DNA of 64,000 bases from Flammeovirga sp. SJP92 (GTDB lineage: Bacteria > Bacteroidota > Bacteroidia > Cytophagales > Flammeovirgaceae), in assembly GCF_001583495.1 (NCBI RefSeq), contig NZ_LQAQ01000098.1, positions 124,001 to 188,000 of the forward strand, in the 5' to 3' direction. How positions within the stretch are numbered: position 1 is the stretch's first letter; the number at the start of each line of letters is the position of its first letter. The notes beneath the pieces were generated by a model. It was given only the letters and a program-made list of their open reading frames with translations. It had not been told where the DNA came from and did not search any database. Position numbers and translations under genes: made by a program. Below, one piece after another: positions 1 through 8,897 of this stretch.

Positions 1-1
1 A

Positions 2-670
2 ACAAATAATACTCCTATTACTAATGATGATTTATTAGGTTTGTTCTTTTTTACCTATGCCGTAATTGCTACCGCTGTCGTAAACCGTTCATTTCTTTCT
101 TTTAGATCTCAAAAGAAACTCATTACGTTTTTGACTTTTCCAGTTTCACAATTCGAAAAGTTTTTATTTGAATACCTGTCTACAGTTTTAGTGGGGGTTT
201 TCATTGTACCAGCATTGATTCTTTTTGCTTATATGCTGGAAGGAGAAGTACATCAATTATTAGATAAGAATATTGGTTATACAGGACTTACATTTATTAC
301 AGATGTGATCAATGATACATTGTCAAGTGGTCCAGAGAATAAACTTTACGTTAAAAAAGTAGGTATGGTGATCGTATTTCTTATGCCATGGAGCATGATG
401 AATGTATTATTTACAGGTACTTCTGTTTTTAGTAAATGGCCACTGATTAAATCAGCTCTTTTTGTGGCAGTCTTCTTTATTTATCATGGTCTTTTAGTTT
501 ACCTGATTTTCAATAAAATGGGAGTTAGTGACTATTTATCCAATGAGTATCCATTGTTTTTCTTTTCATCTGGAAATGCAGCAATCAATTTTGTACTATT
601 TTCGATGATTGTGGCTAATGCAGTGTTTATATATAGTGCGTATTTGAAGTTGACAGAAAAAGAGTTGTAA
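2..670 (+). CDS. ABC-2 type membrane permease-like protein, 5' truncated by the window edge
   Basis: The frame is open from base 2, so the true start lies outside the window. The visible part is hydrophobic with about five membrane segments separated by short loops, typical of an ABC-2 permease subunit with no ATPase motifs. The stop is one base before the start of a YtrA-type GntR regulator. In Bacteroidota such regulators sit with a short ABC transporter operon, which supports the permease reading (inference from context). The ATPase gene would be expected further left. A generic integral membrane protein is the alternative. Confidence 0.6.
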   Translation, partial: TNNTPITNDDLLGLFFFTYAVIATAVVNRSFLSFRSQKKLITFLTFPVSQFEKFLFEYLSTVLVGVFIVPALILFAYMLEGEVHQLLDKNIGYTGLTFITDVINDTLSSGPENKLYVKKVGMVIVFLMPWSMMNVLFTGTSVFSKWPLIKSALFVAVFFIYHGLLVYLIFNKMGVSDYLSNEYPLFFFSSGNAAINFVLFSMIVANAVFIYSAYLKLTEKEL

Positions 671-671
671 G

Positions 672-1040
672 ATGGAATTTAAAAATACAAAAAGCATTTT
701 CACTCAGATCGGTGATGATGTAAAAGATAAAATTATGGAAGGAGAATACACTGAAGAAGGAAAAATTCCTTCCACGCGTGAGTTGGCAGGTATTGTGGGT
801 GTGAATCCGAATACAACCATCAAAGCCTATGCGGTTTTACAACAGGAAGGGATCATTTATACTCAAAGAGGTAAAGGATATTTTGTAAGCCAAGGTGCCA
901 AAGAAACAATTATCAAAGACAGAAAAGAAGAATTTCTAAATGAAGTTTTGCCCGAAACAGTGGAACAGGCCAACAAATTGGAAATCTCATTTGATGAACT
1001 TCAAAACTATCTAAAAGACTTATACCATGAAGAAAAGTAA
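672..1040 (+). CDS. GntR family transcriptional regulator, YtrA-type short form
   Basis: A 122-residue protein with an N-terminal winged helix of the GntR family: the segment from about residue 8 to 75 contains the typical IPSTRELAG and VNPNTTIKAY motifs. The C-terminal tail is only about 45 residues, so there is no effector-binding domain of FadR or HutC type; this is the YtrA pattern, usually a repressor of its own ABC transporter operon. It starts one base after the permease stop and overlaps the next gene by 14 bases, so the three genes are probably one transcript. Confidence 0.88.
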   Translation: MEFKNTKSIFTQIGDDVKDKIMEGEYTEEGKIPSTRELAGIVGVNPNTTIKAYAVLQQEGIIYTQRGKGYFVSQGAKETIIKDRKEEFLNEVLPETVEQANKLEISFDELQNYLKDLYHEEK

Positions 1041-1710
1041 TATATATTTAATCTCTCTTTTAAGTAGCGTAACGCTTTTTATCATTACTGGAGCTGTTGT
1101 TTCTGTGGCAAGAGGAAAACCAGAAAAAAATGAAAATAGTTTTACGCAGAAGGTGCCAGCTTATTCTTATATCTCTCTTCAGAATACCAATTACTATGTA
1201 TCAATTGCTACTGCTGATAGCTATGAGTTTAAAGTGTATTTGGAAAAAGATGTGGAACAGATAGAAATTCCTTATACAATAAAAGGAGATACATTGGTGT
1301 TGTCAGAATTACCAAAAGAGAGGGCAGAAGGAATGGAAAGTTTGCAGTTGAGTTTACCACTGGAGACTCTTAATATAATAGCAAAGTCATCTAATATTGG
1401 GTTTAATGAATTCAAGGGATCTTCTTTGAAGTTAGAGCTTGACGGAAGTGAAGGTTATATGCGTAACAGAGAAGGAAAAGGATTATCTAATCTTGAAATT
1501 TCAGGAACAAATAACTCCAATTTTGACTCTCATTTAGCTTGTGATTCCATCAGGTTAAATCTAGATAAATCTAATTTTAATAATTGGGGAGATACGCAGT
1601 TTATTGAAGGGAAATTGATAAATAAAGCTTCTGTAACTCAAAATAATCCTGGAGAAACTAACCTTTCAAAGGATGCTACTTCACAAATTCATTATTATTA
1701 TAATGATTAA
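1027..1710 (+). CDS. Hypothetical membrane-anchored exported protein of the GntR/ABC operon
   Basis: A 227-residue protein with one N-terminal hydrophobic segment (about residues 5-28) followed by a mostly beta-strand, Ser/Asn-rich extracytoplasmic part. The alternating short strands resemble the DUF2807 (GIN-type) beta-helix domain, but no diagnostic motif is visible, so this is a guess. It overlaps the regulator gene by 14 bases and ends just before a strong terminator, so it is the last gene of this operon. Confidence 0.65.
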   Translation: MKKSNIYLISLLSSVTLFIITGAVVSVARGKPEKNENSFTQKVPAYSYISLQNTNYYVSIATADSYEFKVYLEKDVEQIEIPYTIKGDTLVLSELPKERAEGMESLQLSLPLETLNIIAKSSNIGFNEFKGSSLKLELDGSEGYMRNREGKGLSNLEISGTNNSNFDSHLACDSIRLNLDKSNFNNWGDTQFIEGKLINKASVTQNNPGETNLSKDATSQIHYYYND

Positions 1711-1734
1711 AAATACAATATTATAGATGAATAG

Positions 1735-1767
1735 AAGGTGAATTCAATAATTGAGTTCACCTTTTTT
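1735..1767 (+). terminator. Rho-independent terminator of the GntR/ABC operon
   Basis: Perfect 8-bp arms AAGGTGAA and TTCACCTT enclose a 13-base loop and are followed by a T run. It lies 25 bases after the stop of the last operon gene. Confidence 0.85.
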
Positions 1768-1782
1768 ATTTGAGCAAATAGT

Positions 1783-1817
1783 TAAAAAAAGAGAGACAAG
1801 TAATCTACTTGTCCCTC
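1783..1817 (-). terminator. Minus-strand terminator-like hairpin
   Basis: The arms at 1791-1802 and 1806-1817 pair over 12 positions with one mismatch. A run of seven A on the plus strand (1784-1790) makes a T run only for minus-strand transcription. This implies a leftward transcript coming from the 1.8-2.2 kb region. Confidence 0.5.
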
Positions 1818-1907
1818 TTCCATTTTAGTATATGAATGTAAATCTTTAGCTTAAAAATGAATTACCAATAGCATTCAATATTTTGAATTGTGATTGGTTG
1901 ATGGTAT

Positions 1908-2117
1908 TTAGGTTCCCAAAAATTGGCCAGTTATTCTAAGTGTTTTATTTAAAGGGAATTGTATTTTTAAAAGATTTAAAACTGTAAAAATATTATACAC
2001 TAAAGTGTCAACGAATTGAACAGTTTGTTTAAGATCAGGCAGAGTTAAATGAGAAAGAGTAATCAGAAAAGAAGTTGGATTAAAGAAAAACGGTGTAAAA
2101 TTTTTTGACACTTGCAT
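1908..2117 (-). CDS. Doubtful small leftward ORF (69 aa)
   Basis: An ATG-initiated frame of 69 residues, rich in Phe and Leu with no recognised motif. The longer 73-residue version would start at a TTG. The only support is the minus-strand terminator-like hairpin about 90 bases downstream of its stop. It lies in the otherwise empty 1711-2181 gap, close to the start of the rightward response regulator gene, and may be fortuitous; a leftward non-coding RNA would fit equally well. Confidence 0.2.
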   Translation of the reverse strand: MQVSKNFTPFFFNPTSFLITLSHLTLPDLKQTVQFVDTLVYNIFTVLNLLKIQFPLNKTLRITGQFLGT

Positions 2118-2181
2118 CAATTCTCCCAAAAACTATCGCGAAATTTAGTGTATTAAGAAAAACAACAAAAACAAACACCAC

Positions 2182-3534
2182 ATGGGAAACCTTTTAATTA
2201 TCGACGACAACCCTTCCATTCATGCAACACTTGAGATAGTGTTGGAACCTTATTTTGATACGATTAAAAGCTTGGAAGATCCATTACAGATCATGAGAAC
2301 TTTGGCAGTAGAAGATTTTCATGTGGTTTTGCTGGATATGAATTTTTCTCCAGGGCTAAATACCGGAGCAGAAGGAGTACGTTGGTTGAAAAAAATTAAA
2401 GAGACTTATCCCAATATTTCGGTGGTGATGATGACGGCTTATGGTCATGTTGAATTGGCAGTGGAAACACTCAAAATTGGAGCATCAGATTTTATTTTAA
2501 AACCTTGGGACAACCGAAAATTGTTGGCAACAGTACAGTCGGCATTACAGTTGAGTGAATCAAAAGGGGAAATTCAACAACTAAAAACCAAAGCAAAAGC
2601 CTTAAGAAAAGAAGAGAATTCATTCCCAGAAATTATAGGTGAATCGGCTGTAGTGAAAAACATGCTTTCCTTGATCGCCAAAGTAGGAAAGACTGACACC
2701 AACATTTTGATCACTGGTGAAAACGGAACCGGAAAAGAATTAGTAGCCAAAGCACTGCATCATTATTCTAAAAGAAACCAAGAGCAATTGGTAGAAGTGG
2801 ATATGGGTGCCGTTTCGGAAACGCTTTTCGAAAGTGAATTGTTCGGTCATGTAAAAGGAGCTTTTACCGATGCACATCAAGATCGAATAGGTAAGTTTGA
2901 GTTGGCCAATAAAGGGTCTTTGTTTTTGGATGAAATCGGAAACTTATCTTTTTCCCTTCAAGCAAAATTACTAGCGGCTTTGCAAAATCGTCAAATCACA
3001 AAAGTAGGTGGTAATAAAGTAATCCCGATTGATATCCGATTAATTTCAGCCACCAACAAAAACCTTTTTAAAATGGTGGAAGATGAAGAATTCCGTCAGG
3101 ATTTACTGTACAGATTAAATACCATTCAGATAGAAGTTCCCGCCCTAAGAGACAGAGGAGATGATGTGATTTTACTTGCCAATCATTTTAAAGATCTATT
3201 GGCCCAGAAATACGATAAAGGAACATTAGAATTTACTGCTTCGGCAAAAGAGAAATTGATGAGCTATCATTGGCCGGGTAATATTCGTGAATTACAACAT
3301 ACGATAGAAAGAGCAGTGATTTTAGTAGATGGAAATGAAATCACACCGGACCTGATTGTTACTTCTGCCTCTGAAAACACAAATGTGAAAACATTGAACT
3401 TAGCACAGACGGAAGAAGTGTTAATCAAAAAAGCCTTGAAGAAGCATCCTCAGAATATTAGTGCAGCCGCTGAGGAATTAGGTGTGACACGTCAGACACT
3501 TTATAATAAGTTGAAAAAATTGGGGTTGTCATGA
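2182..3534 (+). CDS. Sigma-54-dependent response regulator, NtrC family
   Basis: A 450-residue activator. The receiver domain (about 1-120) has the acidic pair D8/D9, phospho-acceptor D52, T85 and K107. The AAA+ domain (about 150-380) has the Walker A motif GENGTGKE at 179-186 and the Walker B stretch LFLDEIG near 247. The sigma-54 contact loop reads GAFTDA (226-231) instead of the canonical GAFTGA. A Fis-type helix-turn-helix closes the protein (about 425-448). It overlaps the kinase gene by four bases (ATGA), so the two form a two-component system; the regulated genes are not obvious nearby. Confidence 0.93.
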   Translation: MGNLLIIDDNPSIHATLEIVLEPYFDTIKSLEDPLQIMRTLAVEDFHVVLLDMNFSPGLNTGAEGVRWLKKIKETYPNISVVMMTAYGHVELAVETLKIGASDFILKPWDNRKLLATVQSALQLSESKGEIQQLKTKAKALRKEENSFPEIIGESAVVKNMLSLIAKVGKTDTNILITGENGTGKELVAKALHHYSKRNQEQLVEVDMGAVSETLFESELFGHVKGAFTDAHQDRIGKFELANKGSLFLDEIGNLSFSLQAKLLAALQNRQITKVGGNKVIPIDIRLISATNKNLFKMVEDEEFRQDLLYRLNTIQIEVPALRDRGDDVILLANHFKDLLAQKYDKGTLEFTASAKEKLMSYHWPGNIRELQHTIERAVILVDGNEITPDLIVTSASENTNVKTLNLAQTEEVLIKKALKKHPQNISAAAEELGVTRQTLYNKLKKLGLS

Positions 3535-4847
3535 AAAAGATTTTCTATATAAAAATCATCATTACTTTATTACTGTTGATAATTCTAGGAGGATTGATTG
3601 TGCATTATCAACAACAGCCATATATGTTGATAACTTTTGTTTTGATGGTTACTGGGTTGATAACTTATCAACTTATTATCTTAAAAAATGCATTGAATCA
3701 AAGTATTCTGATTGTAGAAGCGATCGGTAATGAGGACTTAAGTTTTTTGAATGCGAAGAATTACCAACAGTTCGACAGCACCTATCAATATAGGCTTGAA
3801 AAGATTCAACACTCTTTTTCAAGAATTAAGAAAGACAGTATTCGACAGGAAAAGTACTTGGATTGGATCATAGAAAATCAAGATGTTGGTATCTGTACTT
3901 ATGATGAAAACGGCCACGTATTTCATGTCAATTCTTCTTTTAAAGAAAAAGTAAATCTCAGCGTTCTTACACATTTAAAACAACTCACTTCAAAAACGGC
4001 AATTACATCTGATTTAATTCAAAAAGCATTTAATCAAAATGCCTTAGAGCTAGAAAATTCTAATTTAGTACTGAAAGCGAGACAGTTATCACGTGAAGAT
4101 CAGACAATTTTTCTATTGACTTTACAGGACATTTCAAATGAGTTAGAAGAGAAAGAACACCTCTCCTACAGTAAACTAATCCGTGTTTTGACCCATGAGA
4201 TTATGAATGGGATGACTCCGATTATTTCACTTTCTGACAGTATGTTGATGATGATGACGGATGAGGAAAATGCTCCTTTACCTTTAGAAAACTTCAATCA
4301 GAAAATTATCAACACTAATGTGAAGAGCATTAAAGTGATCAATAGTCAGGCAGAAGGATTGATGAACTTTATCAACATCTACCGTTCGATTTCAAAGTTA
4401 CCAACACCCAAAATGAAAGAGATAAATGTTGATAACTTTATTCAAGAAGAACTGAATAGCTTTGAAGAAGTTATTCACAATCAAGATATCAACATAGATG
4501 TGATTAATGTGAATAAAGTTGAAGTCATACACGCTTTTGATCCCACATTAATTCACCAATGCTTGCATAACATTATCAAAAATGCCATTGAGGCAATGTC
4601 TGATGTAAATAACTCTAAGTTGACTATTGAATTTGAAAAGAAGGAACAATTAGTTATTCACATTACCAACAACGGTCCTATGATTCCTGAAGAGGAATTG
4701 AAACATATTTTTGTACCTTTCTTTACGACAAAAAACACTGGGAATGGAATTGGACTAGCATTGTGTAAGCAGATTGCAAGAGTGCATAAGGGGAGTTTAA
4801 GTGTGACTTCAGTGGAAGAAAAAACAGAATTTATAATAAAAATTTAA
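3531..4847 (+). CDS. Sensor histidine kinase, NtrY/NtrB-like partner
   Basis: 438 residues. Two membrane segments lie close together near the N-terminus (about 7-24 and 30-50) with almost no periplasmic loop, so sensing is probably intramembrane or cytosolic. A PAS-like region (about 115-200) precedes the HisKA motif LTHEIMNGM with the phosphorylatable His at 222. The ATPase domain shows the N box (KNAIEAM) and the G2 box (GNGIGLALC). Its start overlaps the stop of the sigma-54 activator, which indicates cotranscription and cognate signalling. Confidence 0.92.
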   Translation: MKKIFYIKIIITLLLLIILGGLIVHYQQQPYMLITFVLMVTGLITYQLIILKNALNQSILIVEAIGNEDLSFLNAKNYQQFDSTYQYRLEKIQHSFSRIKKDSIRQEKYLDWIIENQDVGICTYDENGHVFHVNSSFKEKVNLSVLTHLKQLTSKTAITSDLIQKAFNQNALELENSNLVLKARQLSREDQTIFLLTLQDISNELEEKEHLSYSKLIRVLTHEIMNGMTPIISLSDSMLMMMTDEENAPLPLENFNQKIINTNVKSIKVINSQAEGLMNFINIYRSISKLPTPKMKEINVDNFIQEELNSFEEVIHNQDINIDVINVNKVEVIHAFDPTLIHQCLHNIIKNAIEAMSDVNNSKLTIEFEKKEQLVIHITNNGPMIPEEELKHIFVPFFTTKNTGNGIGLALCKQIARVHKGSLSVTSVEEKTEFIIKI

Positions 4848-4918
4848 ATAGCGATTGATAGCTATATTTTATAACTTTAGTAATTGAAATTAAGCAAACA
4901 TATCTATAAAAAACTGTC

Positions 4919-5419
4919 ATGGGACTTTTTGATTTTCTGGGAAAGAAAAATAATTCAATTGAAGAAATTAAACGAATTTCTAATAAGATAGAAACTTATA
5001 TCACAAGGTTGGAAAAAGCTGAAGATGCTTTTAAGAAAGACCAAGAAGAACTGTCTAAACCTTTACCGAATCATATTTTAGCAATTGTAGAAAGAAAGTT
5101 AGAATTTGATACTCAAGTTTCTAAAAAACTTAGAGAAATAGAAACGCTCAAAAGTATTGATTCCTCGGATCCAGACTTTCAATTTCAACTGGAATGTGCC
5201 ATTAAGAATTTTGGAGCTCTAAATGCTGTAGCGGAAATGGAATTAAAAAATGCTAACGATACCATGAAGGCATCAAATGAATTTGAGTCATCTTATTTAT
5301 CAAGTTCTGATATGACTGATGTTCATAAAGAAATATCCTCATTAAGAAAAGAAAACCTTATTCTTCAAGAGACGATTAAAGAATTGATGAAAGCGATTGA
5401 TTTGGATACGATTCAATAA
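4919..5419 (+). CDS. Hypothetical cytosolic coiled-coil protein
   Basis: 166 residues, not recognised. It begins MGLFDFLGKK, a short amphipathic start often seen on small membrane-associated cytosolic proteins, then is almost entirely charged alpha-helix with heptad-like segments at about 15-60 and 135-160. There is no signal peptide or membrane span. It starts 71 bases after the kinase gene on the same strand and may belong to that transcript, but no function can be assigned. Confidence 0.7.
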   Translation: MGLFDFLGKKNNSIEEIKRISNKIETYITRLEKAEDAFKKDQEELSKPLPNHILAIVERKLEFDTQVSKKLREIETLKSIDSSDPDFQFQLECAIKNFGALNAVAEMELKNANDTMKASNEFESSYLSSSDMTDVHKEISSLRKENLILQETIKELMKAIDLDTIQ

Positions 5420-5459
5420 GAATAAGCAGGCCTAAAATTAATTTCTTCCTATTCATCAG

Positions 5460-6029
5460 TTACAGATAAACTTCTAATCCTATTTGTAGAACATTGTTAG
5501 GAAATTTCCCTGTATCTGTCGTTGATTTTAGGCCAAAATTATATCTTAAATCTATTGAAGTTCCATGTATAAAGTTGTAGCCGATACCAAATGCAAAAGC
5601 ATAATCTACTTTTTCAATTTGATCGAAAACATCGAGGCCATTACCTTTTCCAGAAATATTTGCAGAAATAATTGTTCCTAATTGTGGACCTATTTGGAAG
5701 TGAAACCCTTTAGTATAAGGGAATATCTTAAGAATAACAGGAAAATTGATATAATCGTACTTGGCATAAATATTATCTCCCAATTTTGTTCCTTGCATAG
5801 AGTATACTGCTTCATTTTGAATATAAAATATATTACTCATTTTAACCTTAATGAATACACCCATATATATACCTGCTTTTGAATTGACTCCTTCAGCATC
5901 ACCGCCGATCTTTGAATAGTTAAACCCTCCTTTAAATCCACAATTAAAATAATTGTTGGATTGTGCAAGTAAATTAGATTGAACACAATGTAAAATGATG
6001 ATACACAATAATAACTTGAAAGCTTTCAT
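5460..6029 (-). CDS. Outer membrane beta-barrel protein, PorT/OmpA-like small barrel
   Basis: 189 residues with a signal peptide (about 1-22, ending near LLAQS) followed by alternating amphipathic strands and Gly/aromatic-rich turns, for example FNCGFKGGFNYSKIGG and FAFGIGYNFIHG. This is the pattern of the small outer membrane beta-barrels (PorT-like, outer_membrane_beta-brl_2) common in Bacteroidota. It is a single-gene unit convergent with the coiled-coil gene. Specific role unknown. Confidence 0.8.
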   Translation of the reverse strand: MKAFKLLLCIIILHCVQSNLLAQSNNYFNCGFKGGFNYSKIGGDAEGVNSKAGIYMGVFIKVKMSNIFYIQNEAVYSMQGTKLGDNIYAKYDYINFPVILKIFPYTKGFHFQIGPQLGTIISANISGKGNGLDVFDQIEKVDYAFAFGIGYNFIHGTSIDLRYNFGLKSTTDTGKFPNNVLQIGLEVYL

Positions 6030-6246
6030 GTTCTAAAAATAGATTATTACAAAATGAAAAAATTATAGTTTGCTTATGTAATTAGCTCATCCATTGGAAT
6101 AATTGTAATTACACTTTAAAAGTATCAAAAATATAAACTTGATTCAAAGAGTAAGATGGGAAAAAAGTGAAATATATTTTAAACTAAAATTAAGAATAGA
6201 AGCAGAACATCTTTACTAAAACGTAATTTTAATTGTTGAGGAAAAT

Positions 6247-7185
6247 TTACTTCAACTCCTCCATCACTTCTTCAATCCCTAATTTCCTCAAACATTCACA
6301 AGGCTTCTCCCCTACACATTTTATACAAGAAGCATCTGGAGTAATAATCGAACACATTTCCTTATTGATATAGAAGGATTCTGCGGAAGAAGAAATACAA
6401 ATGACCTTCGCTCCCATTGCATGAGCAAGGTGGGCGATGTCATTATTATAAGTGACCAAAACATCACTTTTTGCGATTAAAGCTAAAGTCTCTTCAAGAT
6501 CTTCTAAGTCGGTAGAGTTTTTTACACTTGGTACTCTAAACAATTCTGGAGCGGTCATTTCTAACGCTTTTCCTTCCATTTCATTTCCAGCAATGATATA
6601 ATTATTCTCATATTTTGGAAGTTGGTCTATTAGTTCAAAATAACGTACAGATGGCCAAACTCTATGTGTATCCAATCGGTAAGGGTAAAATACAATATTT
6701 TTAAGATCCTTTTTAATGATTCCTCTAAATGTACCAACAGGGGCAGTCAATGAAGGTTCGTTATTTGATTTTTCAGTGATTCCTAAGGGAGTAAGTAAAG
6801 CAATGTAGCATTCCTCCAAAGTTAGCAGATCATCTATGGCAACTGCATCTGTAAATCGGCGATTGCTTCTCCAACCGCTTTTTGCACCAATTCTAATTTC
6901 AATCTTAAGATCTCGGCATTTTTTAGAAAAATCTTTTTCCTCAGAAAGGAAGATAACCGCTTGATTTTGTGTTAATATTTCATCCTCAACTTCTTCTTTT
7001 ACAAGAAACTGATCCAAACCATTGACATATTCAGCTAGTACTTTTTGCTCTTCGTACCCTATCCAAGTGACCTTTATTTGGGAGTTATGTGATTTTAAGG
7101 TGTTGATAATTGATAAAGAAATAGCAAATTCCTTCATAGAAGGGCTCCCAATTATAACAATATTATCTATTCCTTGGATTCTCAT
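6247..7185 (-). CDS. Glycosyltransferase family 9 (heptosyltransferase-like) protein
   Basis: 312 residues from the ATG at 7185; a GTG four codons upstream (7197) is also possible. The fold signature is that of ADP-heptose:LPS heptosyltransferases: an N-terminal Rossmann half opening IDNIVIIGSPS, and a C-terminal donor-binding half with the NDIAHLAHAMGAKVI motif near residue 255. The last 35 residues carry four cysteines (CIKCVGEKPCEC), which could bind a metal or form disulfides. It stands alone and is not beside other lipopolysaccharide genes, so the acceptor is unknown. Confidence 0.8.
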   Translation of the reverse strand: MRIQGIDNIVIIGSPSMKEFAISLSIINTLKSHNSQIKVTWIGYEEQKVLAEYVNGLDQFLVKEEVEDEILTQNQAVIFLSEEKDFSKKCRDLKIEIRIGAKSGWRSNRRFTDAVAIDDLLTLEECYIALLTPLGITEKSNNEPSLTAPVGTFRGIIKKDLKNIVFYPYRLDTHRVWPSVRYFELIDQLPKYENNYIIAGNEMEGKALEMTAPELFRVPSVKNSTDLEDLEETLALIAKSDVLVTYNNDIAHLAHAMGAKVICISSSAESFYINKEMCSIITPDASCIKCVGEKPCECLRKLGIEEVMEELK

Positions 7186-7359
7186 AACATTATACACTCA
7201 TTGAAGTTGATAAATAGCTCCTTTTCTTTAATTCCTTGGTATATTGTGATTAGCTAAGAAAAACAGGATTACTTATAGCACTGTTTAAACCTTAATTTAT
7301 TATCACATTTTTAAAAGGAAATACCCTCAAAGGTAGCTCTTTCTACTCTTAATTACATC

Positions 7360-7962
7360 ATGAATAACGACGCTAAAAAGAAAAAATCCCCGAATACAAC
7401 TGCACAACGATTAATAATTTTTGATCGTGAATTTGCTCCCCACACCGATTCCATGTATAGTTTTGCATTCCGTTTGACCGGTAATGATGAAGATGCTAAA
7501 GACTTAGTACAAGATGCACATATGAAAGCTTATCGATTTATTGATAGTTTTGAAATAGGAACCAATGCTAAAGCATGGCTTTTCAGAATTCTGAAAAATA
7601 GTTTCATCAACGAATATCGCAAGAAAAGTAAGGAGCCTTCGAAGATCGATTACAATGAGGTAGAAACAGTGTACAGCGGTGAAAGAGATGACCCAAGTTT
7701 AGTGGCTGGATTGAAACAAGAGAACTCTAAATATAAAATTGGAGACGAGGTAACCGGTGCGTTGAATGCGTTAGCTGTTGATTTCAGAATCGTAATTATC
7801 CTTTGTGACATTGAAGGATTTACTTACGAAGAAATGTCCAAGATTTTGGATATCCCAATAGGAACTGTGCGTAGTCGACTGCATCGTGCACGTAATCTAC
7901 TGAAGGAAAAGCTAGAAGATTATGCAAAAAAGATGGGATATTATCAAAAGAAAGCGAACTAA
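7360..7962 (+). CDS. ECF sigma factor (RpoE-like), Bacteroidota conserved type
   Basis: 200 residues. Region 2 (about 25-95) has the DAKDLVQDAHMKAYRF motif of ECF factors, and region 4 (about 130-185) has the EGFTYEEMSKIL and GTVRSRLHRAR helix-turn-helix. No anti-sigma gene is adjacent, so control is probably by expression or by a distant partner. It is followed 69 bases later by gmk, which has its own -7 box. Confidence 0.92.
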   Translation: MNNDAKKKKSPNTTAQRLIIFDREFAPHTDSMYSFAFRLTGNDEDAKDLVQDAHMKAYRFIDSFEIGTNAKAWLFRILKNSFINEYRKKSKEPSKIDYNEVETVYSGERDDPSLVAGLKQENSKYKIGDEVTGALNALAVDFRIVIILCDIEGFTYEEMSKILDIPIGTVRSRLHRARNLLKEKLEDYAKKMGYYQKKAN

Positions 7963-7986
7963 GTGCGATTAAATTGTTTAAGTCAT

Positions 7987-7994
7987 TATCTTTG
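7987..7994 (+). promoter_or_regulatory. Bacteroidota -7 box before gmk
   Basis: TATCTTTG matches the TAnnTTTG consensus and lies 37 bases before the gmk start. No clear -33 TTG is found at the usual spacing, so the call rests on the -7 box alone. Confidence 0.45.
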
Positions 7995-8031
7995 CATTCT
8001 TAAACAAAAATTTATTTTGCACATATAAAGC

Positions 8032-8601
8032 ATGAAATCAGGCAAAGTATTTATCTTTTCTGCACCGTCAGGATCAGGTAAAACCACCGTTGTGAGACAT
8101 CTTCTAAGTGTATTTCCAGAATTGACCTTTTCAATCTCTGCTACCACACGTGCTCCGAGAGGAGAAGAACAAAACGCGAAAGATTACTATTTTATCTCTT
8201 TGGATAAATTTAAAGAGAAAATCGCGAACGATGAATTTGTAGAATATGAAGAGGTATATCAAAACCTTTTCTACGGAACTTTAAAAAGCGAAGTAGAAAG
8301 AATTTGGGAAGAAGGAAAGCATGTTGTCTTGGATGTAGATGTTCAAGGCGGAATCAGCCTGAAAGAATACTTTAAAGAGAAAGCACTTTCTGTATTTGTA
8401 TGCCCTCCAGATGTAGCTTGCCTAGAAGACCGACTAAGAGCAAGAGCCACAGATTCTGAGGAAGCAATCAAAGAAAGAGTAGCTAAAGCAGCAGAAGAAA
8501 TGCCATTCGGAGATCAGTTTGATGTTCGTTTGATCAATAAAGACCTTCCTGTATGTTTAGCGAATGCTGAGAAATTAGTCACAGAGAAATTATCAGAATA
8601 A
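8032..8601 (+). CDS. gmk: Guanylate kinase
   Basis: 189 residues, the usual size. It phosphorylates GMP to GDP with ATP in the cytosol. The P-loop SAPSGSGKTT is at residues 9-18, the GMP-binding segment has SATTRAPRGEE and YYFIS, and the lid region carries the expected Arg residues (RLRARATDSEEAIKER). It is probably its own unit, with a -7 box upstream and a strong terminator 24 bases downstream. Confidence 0.97.
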   Translation: MKSGKVFIFSAPSGSGKTTVVRHLLSVFPELTFSISATTRAPRGEEQNAKDYYFISLDKFKEKIANDEFVEYEEVYQNLFYGTLKSEVERIWEEGKHVVLDVDVQGGISLKEYFKEKALSVFVCPPDVACLEDRLRARATDSEEAIKERVAKAAEEMPFGDQFDVRLINKDLPVCLANAEKLVTEKLSE

Positions 8602-8624
8602 CCACCTGATAAAAAAATACGAAG

Positions 8625-8657
8625 AGAGCATAGTCGTGAGATTATGCTCTTTTTTTA
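8625..8657 (+). terminator. Terminator of gmk
   Basis: Arms AGAGCATA and TATGCTCT enclose a 10-base loop and run into seven T. Confidence 0.88.
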
Positions 8658-8724
8658 TATCAAAATATGAATCAAGAGTTGATTAAATTCTAAAGTCATA
8701 AATTTTCGAATAAAGTCTTGTAGC

Positions 8725-8742
8725 CACGTAGCCTGTTACGTG
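8725..8742. repeat. Short inverted repeat in the gmk-DUF1989 gap
   Basis: CACGTA and TACGTG separated by six bases form a perfect small hairpin. It is downstream of the gmk terminator, and no gene frame is convincing here. Confidence 0.35.
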
Positions 8743-8834
8743 TGTAGGGTATTGGTTTATTTGAATAAATAGAGCAGAGATTTAAAATATCTATTATTTT
8801 TTTCATCTCTCCATAGGGGATTTCTGAATTGCCA

Positions 8835-8851
8835 CGCATATGTAAGTGAAA
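8835..8851 (+). promoter_or_regulatory. Leader motif shared by both DUF1989 genes, copy A
   Basis: CGCATATGTAAGTGAAA, 46 bases before the start of the first DUF1989 gene, matches the leader of the second DUF1989 gene at 16 of 17 positions. A 6-bp hairpin (GAGCTT/AAGCTC) follows directly. It may be an operator, RNA element or residue of duplication. Confidence 0.45.
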
Positions 8852-8897
8852 GAGCTTCAAAAGCTCAACTATCTTCAATAATTTAATAGATAAAGAA

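Noticed and set aside
2095-2181. Sigma-54 promoter before the NtrC-type gene (TTGACACTTGCAT)
   Set aside because: The -24 GG is not at the required distance from the GC of TTGC.
8835-8897. Guanidine riboswitch before the DUF1989 gene
   Set aside because: None of the known guanidine-I, -II or -III sequence signatures (such as paired ACGR loops) is visible in either DUF1989 leader.
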